Source: Pseudomonadota bacterium (GTDB taxonomy: Bacteria; Pseudomonadota; Gammaproteobacteria; Burkholderiales; Burkholderiaceae_B). From it: a stretch of DNA of 5,028 nucleotides. Every line of letters begins with the position of its first letter. Position 1 is the first letter of the stretch. The stretch is from positions 1 to 5,028 of the forward strand of contig JAEYVD010000221.1 of NCBI GenBank assembly GCA_023432075.1, given 5' to 3'. Of the stretch, positions 1 through 5,028 are shown one piece after another. The position numbers were made by a program, and so were the translations under genes. Under the pieces are notes generated by a model. It worked only from the letters and a program-made list of their open reading frames with translations. It had not been told where the DNA came from and did no database searches.

Positions 1-1901
1 ACGAGCACAAGCGCTGGGTCCTGTATGGCACGCCTGACTGGAAGGGCGGCAACGACGCCTGGAAGCACCAGTGGTACGGCGTGCAGCGCTTCTTCGACTG
101 GCTGGAAACCAAGGCCTACAAGATGCATGTGCGCGTGCTGCTGTCCAAGTACCGCAGCTACACGCCCTGCCCGTCCTGCAACGGCGCGCGCCTGAAGCCC
201 GACGCCCTGCTCTGGCGCCTGGGCAACAAGGATGAAGCCGACGCCGTGCTGCCCCCCGAAGACGGCCGCTACAAGCGCTTCATGCCAGTCGGCACCACCT
301 GGAGCCGCGAACAGCTCAACGATCTGGACGGGCTGTCGCTGCACGACGTGATGCTGCTGCCCATCGAGCGCGTGCGCAAGTTCTTCGACACGCTGTCCTT
401 TTCCGGCGCGCTGGACGCAGCCACCGACCTGCTCATGACCGAGGTGCGCGCGCGCCTGAAGTTCCTGTGCGACGTGGGACTGGGCTACCTGACGCTGGAC
501 CGCCAGAGCCGCACGCTGTCCGGCGGCGAGGTCCAGCGGATCAACCTGACCACGGCGCTCGGCACGTCGCTGGTGAACACGCTGTTCGTGCTGGACGAGC
601 CCTCCATCGGCCTGCACCCGCGCGACATGCACCGCGTGGTGGAAGTCATGCACCGCCTGCGCAACGCCGGCAACACGCTGGTCGTCGTGGAACACGATCC
701 GCAGGTCATGGTGGCCGCGGACCGCATCATCGACATCGGCCCCGGCCCCGGCGAACGGGGCGGGCGCATCGTCTTCGACGGCACGCCCGCGCAACTGCGC
801 GCCGCGCCCTCGCTGACGGGCGACTACCTGGGCGGCCGCCTGCGCGTGGAAGCGCCGCGCCCCATGCCGGTGGCGGCCAACACACCGCGCCTGCTGCTCG
901 AAGGCGTCAATGCGCACAACCTGAAGAACGTGTCGGTCGAGCTGCCGCTCGGCCGCCTGGTCTGCGTGACCGGCGTGTCCGGCTCGGGCAAGTCCACGCT
1001 GGTGCAGGATGTGCTCTACCCCGCCCTGCTCAAGCACAAGGGCAAGCCGTCGGAAGCGCCGGGCGCGTTCGACCGCCTGCTGGGCGCCGAGCAGATTGCC
1101 GACGTCGTGATGGTGGACCAGACGCCCATCGGCAAGACCGCGCGCTCCAATCCGGCCAGCTACGTCGGCGCGTTCGACGCCATCCGCAAGCTGTTTGCCC
1201 AGGCCCCGCTGGCGCGCGAGCGCGCCTACACGGCCGGCACGTTCAGCTTCAACGGCGGCGACGGCCGCTGCCCAACCTGCGGCGGCACCGGGTTCGAACA
1301 CGTCGAAATGCAGTTCCTGTCCGACGTGTACCTGCGCTGCCCCGATTGCGACGGCAAGCGCTTCCGCCCCGAAGTCCTGGAAGTGCGGGTCGAGCACCTG
1401 GGCAAGAGCGCGTCCATCGACGAAGTGCTGGAAATGACCGTCAGCGAGGCGCTGGACTTCTTCAAGGGCCTGCGCGACGTGCAGACCGGACTGGCGCCGC
1501 TGGCGGACGTGGGCCTGGAATACGTGCGGCTGGGCCAGCCCGTGCCGACCCTGTCGGGCGGCGAGGCGCAGCGCCTGAAGCTGGCCGGCCACCTGGCCGA
1601 GGCGGCGCGCAGCGGCATCTCCACCGCCAAGGTCGCCAAGAAGGGCAGCCTGTTCCTGTTCGACGAGCCCACCACCGGCCTGCACTTTGACGACGTGGCG
1701 CGCCTGATGCGCGCGTTCCGCAAGCTGCTGGCCGCGGGCCATACGCTGCTGGTCATCGAACACAACCTGGACGTGATCCGCGCGGCCGACTGGCTGATCG
1801 ACCTGGGACCGGAAGGCGGCGACGCGGGCGGCCTGGTCATCGGCACCGGTACGCCGCAAGACCTGATGGACAACCCCAAGTCGCACACGGGCGCCGCCCT
1901 G
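1..1901 (+). other. First UvrA-like unit of the fusion (C-terminal two thirds visible)
   Basis: Residue n is the codon starting at base 3n. The left edge falls in the insertion-domain region (VLYG near residue 6), followed by a CxxC (C56, C59) in the CPSCNGARL context typical of UvrA. ATPase half I then shows the signature LSGGEVQ (172-178), Walker B LFVLDEP (194-200) and H-switch His231; its Walker A lies upstream of the window. ATPase half II has Walker [10 protein letters not shown] (324-332), a [18 protein letters not shown] segment, a CxxC-x19-CxxC zinc module (C423, C426, C446, C449), signature LSGGEAQ (517-523), Walker B LFLFDEP (550-556) and His587. The unit ends near SHTGAAL (627-633), which matches the usual UvrA C-terminus. 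The V in LSGGEVQ is a mild departure from the common LSGGEAQ. Confidence 0.9.
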
Positions 1902-4715
1902 CGCGACTACGAGGTCAGCATCCTGCCGGCCGACGCCGTCGCCGGCGGCGCGGCCGACGTGGTGGTCAGCAGCGACGCCGACGCGCAGATAGCCGAGCAG
2001 GCGGGACTGACCGCGCGCATCGCCGAGCCGCAAGCCGAATACGGCGCGGGCGTGGGCACGCCGCTGCAATCGGTGGTGCGCGAACGCCGCCAGGGCAGCA
2101 TGGCCATCGAGATCCGCAATGCGCGCGAACACAATCTGAAGAACATCAGCGTCGAGATCCCCCACGACAAGTTCACCGTCATCACGGGCGTGTCGGGCTC
2201 GGGCAAGTCCACGCTGGCGTTCGACATCCTGTTCAACGAAGGCCAGCGGCGCTACCTGGAGTCGCTGAACGCCTATGCGCGCGCCATCGTGCAGCCGGCC
2301 GGCAAGCCGGACGTGGACGCCATCTTCGGCATCCCGCCCACCGTGGCGATCGAGCAGCGCACCAGCCGCGGCGGCCGCAAGTCCACCGTGGCCACGATGA
2401 CGGAAATCCACCACTTCCTGCGCCTTCTCTACGTGAAGCTGGGCACGCAGTACTGCCCGGACTGCAACGTAGCGGTCGAGCCGCAGAACTCCGACCAGAT
2501 CGTGGCGCGCCTCTTGCGCGAGCACAAGGGCGTGCACATCGGCCTCCTGGCGCCGCTGGTCACCGCGCGCAAGGGTTACTACACGGATCTTGCCAAGTGG
2601 GCCGGCTCAAAGGGCCATTCCCACCTGCGCGTGGACGGCGAATTCATTCCCGTGGCCCCGTGGCCGCGCCTAGACCGCTACAAGGAACACACGATCGAAC
2701 TGCCGGTGGCGGACGTGGTCGTGGACCCGGCCAACGAGGCCGAGCTGCGCGCGGCCGTCAAGAGCGCGCTGGAAAACGGCCAGGGCGTGATGTCGGTGGT
2801 GTGGCCGGTCAACAAGCTGCACGAGGCGCTGAACAGCGAACTGCAGCAGCAGCATTTCTCGGTCAAGCGCGCGTGCCCGTCCTGCGGCACCAGCTTCCCC
2901 GAACCCGACCCGCGCCTTTTCTCGTACAACTCCAAGCACGGCTGGTGCACGGGCTGCTACGGCACGGGCCTGCAATTGCAGGGCTTTGACGAAGAACAGA
3001 CCGGCGAGGAAACCGCCTGGAACGCGTGGTACGAAGGCGAGGCCAAGACCTGCACGCAGTGCGACGGCCAGCGGCTGAACCGCGTGGCGCGCGCCGTGCG
3101 CTGGCGCGACAAGTCGATTGCCGAACTGGCCTCGCTGCCGGTGTCGGACGCGCATACCTTTTTCACCGGCCTGGTGGCGCGCGGCCGCGAAGGCGAGATC
3201 GCCCGCGACATCCTGGCCGAGATCCGGGGCCGCCTGAACTTCATGCAGGAAGTCGGCCTGAACTACCTGGCGCTGGACCGCGCCGCGCCCACGCTGTCCG
3301 GCGGCGAGGCGCAGCGCATCCGGCTGGCCGCGCAGCTGGGCTCCAACCTGCAGGGCGTCTGCTACGTGCTGGACGAACCCACCATCGGCCTGCATCCGCG
3401 CGACAACCGCATCCTGCTGGACGCGCTGGCGCGCCTGGAAGGTAACGGCAACACGCTGGTGGTGGTCGAGCACGATGACGACACCATCCGCCGCGCCTCG
3501 CACGTCATCGACATCGGGCCGGGCGCGGGCATCCGCGGCGGCCGCGTGGTGGCGCAAGGCACGGTGCAGGACGTGATCGACGCGCCCGAATCCGTGACCG
3601 GCCGCTACCTGAAGACGCCGCTGGCGCATCCGCTGCAGGGCCGCCGTCCGGTCGAGGCCGACACGCCCATGATCGAGATCCGCGGCGCGCGCCTGCACAA
3701 CCTGCGCAGCGTGGACGCGCGCATCCCGGTGGGCCGCCTGAGCGTGGTGACCGGCGTGTCCGGCTCGGGCAAGTCCACGCTGGCGCGCGAAGTCCTGCTG
3801 GACAACCTGACCCAGGCCGTCTCGCAGGGCAAGGCGCCCGGCTGGGCGGGCTGCGAGAGCATCACAGGGTGGGAAGCCATCGACCGCGTGCTGGAAGTGG
3901 ACCAGACGCCCATCGGCAAGACGCCGCGATCCTGCCCGGCGACCTACGTGGGATTCTGGGACGACGTGCGCAAGCAGTTCGCCGACACCCGCGAGGCCCG
4001 CATGCGCGGCTGGACGGCGGCGCGCTTCTCGTTCAATACCGGCGACGGCCGCTGCCCGATCTGCGAAGGCCAGGGCATGCGCACCATCGAAATGAACTTC
4101 CTGCCCGACGTGAAGGTGCCGTGCGACGCCTGCAACGGCGCGCGCTTCAACAACGACACGCTCAGCGTGCAGATGCGCGGCAAGAACGCCGGCGAACTGC
4201 TGTCCATGGAAGTGGACGACGCCATCGGCTACTTCGCGGCGCATCCCAAGATCCATCGTCCGCTGCAACTGATGCAGGACGTGGGGCTGGGCTACCTGAC
4301 GCTGGGCCAGCCGTCGCCGACGCTGTCGGGCGGCGAGGCGCAGCGCATCAAGCTGGTGACCGAGCTGTCCAAGGCCCGCCTGACTGACGGGCTGATCAAG
4401 ACCGGCCGCGCCTCGCGCATCCCGCACACGCTGTACGTGCTGGACGAGCCGACGGTCGGCCTGTCGATGGCGGATGTCGAAAAGCTGATCCACGTGCTGC
4501 ACCGCCTGGTCGAGGCGGGCAACACGGTGGTGGTGATCGAACACAACCTGGACGTGATCGCCGAGGCCGACTGGCTGCTGGACCTGGGTCCCGAGGGCGG
4601 CACGGGCGGCGGGCAACTGGTGGGCGAAGGCTCGCCCGAGCACGTGATGACGCTGGCCGACCACTCCCATACCGGCCGCGTCCTGACGGAGTTCCTTGCG
4701 CAACAACAGCCGTAA
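1..4715 (+). CDS. uvrA: Double-length UvrA-family protein (excinuclease ABC subunit A, tandem fusion), 5' partial
   Basis: This is an ABC-type ATPase of the UvrA family, which in nucleotide excision repair scans DNA for lesions and loads UvrB in the cytoplasm. The frame is open from the first full codon (positions 3-5, called residue 1 here) to the TAA at 4713-4715, giving 1570 visible residues. The ATG at 81 is internal: the residues before it (including VLYG) align with the UvrA insertion-domain region. A standard UvrA is about 940 residues; here a nearly complete unit (residues 1-633) is followed by a linker (634-699) and a whole second unit (700-1570), so the full protein is probably about 1850-1950 residues. 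All visible Walker and signature motifs look intact, so ATPase activity is expected at each site. The specific role of the double form is not shown by sequence: it may supplement a normal UvrA encoded elsewhere, or act in resistance to DNA-binding drugs as proposed for some UvrA paralogs. The family call is certain; the function is inferred. Confidence 0.96.
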   Translation, partial: EHKRWVLYGTPDWKGGNDAWKHQWYGVQRFFDWLETKAYKMHVRVLLSKYRSYTPCPSCNGARLKPDALLWRLGNKDEADAVLPPEDGRYKRFMPVGTTWSREQLNDLDGLSLHDVMLLPIERVRKFFDTLSFSGALDAATDLLMTEVRARLKFLCDVGLGYLTLDRQSRTLSGGEVQRINLTTALGTSLVNTLFVLDEPSIGLHPRDMHRVVEVMHRLRNAGNTLVVVEHDPQVMVAADRIIDIGPGPGERGGRIVFDGTPAQLRAAPSLTGDYLGGRLRVEAPRPMPVAANTPRLLLEGVNAHNLKNVSVELPLGRLVCVTGVSGSGKSTLVQDVLYPALLKHKGKPSEAPGAFDRLLGAEQIADVVMVDQTPIGKTARSNPASYVGAFDAIRKLFAQAPLARERAYTAGTFSFNGGDGRCPTCGGTGFEHVEMQFLSDVYLRCPDCDGKRFRPEVLEVRVEHLGKSASIDEVLEMTVSEALDFFKGLRDVQTGLAPLADVGLEYVRLGQPVPTLSGGEAQRLKLAGHLAEAARSGISTAKVAKKGSLFLFDEPTTGLHFDDVARLMRAFRKLLAAGHTLLVIEHNLDVIRAADWLIDLGPEGGDAGGLVIGTGTPQDLMDNPKSHTGAALRDYEVSILPADAVAGGAADVVVSSDADAQIAEQAGLTARIAEPQAEYGAGVGTPLQSVVRERRQGSMAIEIRNAREHNLKNISVEIPHDKFTVITGVSGSGKSTLAFDILFNEGQRRYLESLNAYARAIVQPAGKPDVDAIFGIPPTVAIEQRTSRGGRKSTVATMTEIHHFLRLLYVKLGTQYCPDCNVAVEPQNSDQIVARLLREHKGVHIGLLAPLVTARKGYYTDLAKWAGSKGHSHLRVDGEFIPVAPWPRLDRYKEHTIELPVADVVVDPANEAELRAAVKSALENGQGVMSVVWPVNKLHEALNSELQQQHFSVKRACPSCGTSFPEPDPRLFSYNSKHGWCTGCYGTGLQLQGFDEEQTGEETAWNAWYEGEAKTCTQCDGQRLNRVARAVRWRDKSIAELASLPVSDAHTFFTGLVARGREGEIARDILAEIRGRLNFMQEVGLNYLALDRAAPTLSGGEAQRIRLAAQLGSNLQGVCYVLDEPTIGLHPRDNRILLDALARLEGNGNTLVVVEHDDDTIRRASHVIDIGPGAGIRGGRVVAQGTVQDVIDAPESVTGRYLKTPLAHPLQGRRPVEADTPMIEIRGARLHNLRSVDARIPVGRLSVVTGVSGSGKSTLAREVLLDNLTQAVSQGKAPGWAGCESITGWEAIDRVLEVDQTPIGKTPRSCPATYVGFWDDVRKQFADTREARMRGWTAARFSFNTGDGRCPICEGQGMRTIEMNFLPDVKVPCDACNGARFNNDTLSVQMRGKNAGELLSMEVDDAIGYFAAHPKIHRPLQLMQDVGLGYLTLGQPSPTLSGGEAQRIKLVTELSKARLTDGLIKTGRASRIPHTLYVLDEPTVGLSMADVEKLIHVLHRLVEAGNTVVVIEHNLDVIAEADWLLDLGPEGGTGGGQLVGEGSPEHVMTLADHSHTGRVLTEFLAQQQP
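966..1002 (+). repeat. 37-bp perfect direct repeat over Walker A, copy 1
   Basis: These 37 bases are identical to 3747-3783 and encode the Walker A region of ATPase half II of the first unit (residues around [12 protein letters not shown]). The copies lie 2781 bases apart, exactly 927 codons. The flanking bases differ on both sides. The identity reflects homology of the two units plus shared codon choice, and the repeat is coding sequence, not a separate element. The third visible Walker A (2187-2213) matches only its central part. Confidence 0.85.
1902..2099 (+). other. Inter-unit linker of the tandem UvrA
   Basis: About 66 residues (634-699) join the usual C-terminal end of the first unit to the MAIEIRN start of the second. 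The segment is rich in Ala, Gly, Asp, Glu and Val, has no Cys or Trp, and resembles no UvrA domain I know. It is probably a flexible tether that lets the two units fold together as an intramolecular pseudo-dimer. This role is inferred from position and composition only. Confidence 0.75.
2100..4712 (+). other. Second UvrA-like unit of the fusion (complete, reduced insertion domain)
   Basis: This unit begins [15 protein letters not shown], like the N-terminus of a free-standing UvrA, and spans residues 700-1570 (871 residues against about 940). ATPase half I has Walker [10 protein letters not shown] (729-737), signature LSGGEAQ (1098-1104), Walker B with D1124 and E1125, and His1157. Between them lie a CPDC (C818, C821), a region of about 120 residues resembling the UvrB-binding domain ([11 protein letters not shown], then RVDGEF), and a zinc module (C958, C961, C982, C985). 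Only about 31 residues separate C985 from the next CxxC (C1017, C1020), so most of the insertion domain is missing. Half II has Walker A (1251-1259), [18 protein letters not shown], zinc module C1351, C1354, C1374, C1377, signature LSGGEAQ (1441-1447), Walker B with D1481 and E1482, and His1514. Confidence 0.9.
3747..3783 (+). repeat. 37-bp perfect direct repeat over Walker A, copy 2
   Basis: This is the partner of 966-1002, encoding the Walker A of ATPase half II in the second unit. Other identical pairs in the same register are 1113-1138 with 3897-3922 (26 bases, DQTPIGKT region) and 1755-1778 with 4536-4559 (24 bases, the IEHNLDVI H-switch region). Confidence 0.85.
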
Positions 4716-4721
4716 GCCATC

Positions 4722-5028
4722 ATGGATTGTCGTTTTGAAGACCGGCTGGCCGGGCGCGCCCTGCGCCTGGACGGCTTTCGCGCGCGGATCGAGGCGCGCT
4801 CGGCAGCCGAAGTCGCGCCCGCGCTGGCCGCCATCGAGGCCGCGCGGCGCGAAGGCCGCTGGATCGCGCTGTTGCTGGATTACGAGCTGGGCGAATGGCT
4901 GCTGCCCGAGGCCACTCGTCCCGCGCCGGCCGGCCCGTGGACGCCGCCGTGCGACGACGGGCCGCCTCGCCTGACCGCGCTGGTGTTCGACCGCAAGATC
5001 GACGAGACGCCGTGGGAAGCGCCGGCCC
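4722..5028 (+). CDS. pabB: Aminodeoxychorismate synthase component I (PabB), N-terminal part, 3' partial
   Basis: PabB converts chorismate to 4-amino-4-deoxychorismate using ammonia from the PabA glutaminase, the first step to p-aminobenzoate and folate in the cytoplasm. Only the first 102 residues are visible. They show the N-terminal anthranilate-synthase-type features: GRWIALLLDYELGEW (about residues 45-59, with the conserved YE at 54-55) and a strand ALVFDRKIDETPW (86-98). The catalytic chorismate-binding domain lies beyond the right edge. ATG 4722 is the first in-frame start after the uvrA stop, six bases upstream, and the MDCRFEDRLAGRAL beginning fits betaproteobacterial PabB proteins. 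No clear Shine-Dalgarno sequence precedes it, which suits translation coupled to uvrA. Some relatives carry a fused C-terminal PabC lyase domain; that cannot be tested here. A TrpE-type protein is the main alternative but is less likely from these motifs. Confidence 0.8.
   Translation, partial: MDCRFEDRLAGRALRLDGFRARIEARSAAEVAPALAAIEAARREGRWIALLLDYELGEWLLPEATRPAPAGPWTPPCDDGPPRLTALVFDRKIDETPWEAPA

Noticed and set aside
81..83. ATG at 81 as the start of the uvrA gene
   Set aside because: The frame is open to the left edge, and the upstream codons encode UvrA-like sequence. A start here would lack the first Walker A.
467..1690. A 407-codon plus-strand open frame overlapping the first UvrA unit
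   Set aside because: It is Arg, Ala, Pro and Gly rich, typical of an out-of-frame reading of G+C-rich DNA, and it competes with well-conserved UvrA motifs.
1902..2099. A hidden stop, frameshift or separate small gene between the two UvrA units
   Set aside because: The frame reads straight through all 66 codons with G/C-rich third positions like its surroundings, so a genuine linker is the simplest reading.
2670..4706. A 678-codon open frame on the minus strand, antisense to the second UvrA unit
   Set aside because: Its translation is low-complexity and rich in Ala, Arg, His, Gln and Val with no recognisable domain. Long antisense frames are expected opposite G+C-rich coding sequence, and the plus strand here is clearly UvrA.
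4713..4724. Terminator or promoter between the two genes
   Set aside because: The gap is six bases, and I see no hairpin with a T-run and no convincing -35/-10 pair around the junction.
4696..4974. A 92-codon plus-strand open frame over the gene junction
   Set aside because: It overlaps the end of uvrA and the start of pabB in another frame, is Arg, Pro and Ala rich, and shows no domain. The PabB frame from 4722 explains the region better.

Overview
The window is a dense, G+C-rich stretch in which third codon positions are almost all G or C. It holds two same-strand genes and essentially no intergenic DNA. Composition, a double-length UvrA-type protein and the linked pabB together suggest a betaproteobacterium of the order Burkholderiales, perhaps close to Bordetella or Achromobacter. 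That placement comes from recognition, not from a search.

Positions 1-4715 are the 3' part of a very large uvrA-family gene. The frame is already open at the left edge, so the true start lies upstream. The visible 1570 codons hold most of one UvrA-like unit (from inside its insertion-domain region to its C-terminus), a linker of about 66 residues rich in Ala and small or acidic residues, and a second complete UvrA-like unit. Three Walker A boxes, four LSGGE-type signatures, four Walker B boxes and four H-switch histidines can be read. The missing first Walker A should lie upstream. The polypeptide therefore looks like a covalently joined UvrA pseudo-dimer with four ATPase sites. The two units are not equivalent: the second keeps a region matching the UvrB-binding domain and its CxxC zinc modules but has lost most of the insertion domain, part of which is still visible in the first unit.

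Six bases after the uvrA stop, an ATG at 4722 opens the 5' end of a pabB-like gene (aminodeoxychorismate synthase component I, folate pathway), cut off by the right edge. The spacing suggests co-transcription and possibly translational coupling, but DNA repair and p-aminobenzoate synthesis have no obvious functional link, so this is probably just a compact gene order.

No RNA genes, mobile elements, CRISPR arrays, clear promoters or terminators are seen. The tandem UvrA architecture is, to my knowledge, already represented in betaproteobacterial genomes. The notable points are its internal asymmetry and the in-frame near-identical repeats between its halves. I see no evidence of an undescribed multi-gene system here.
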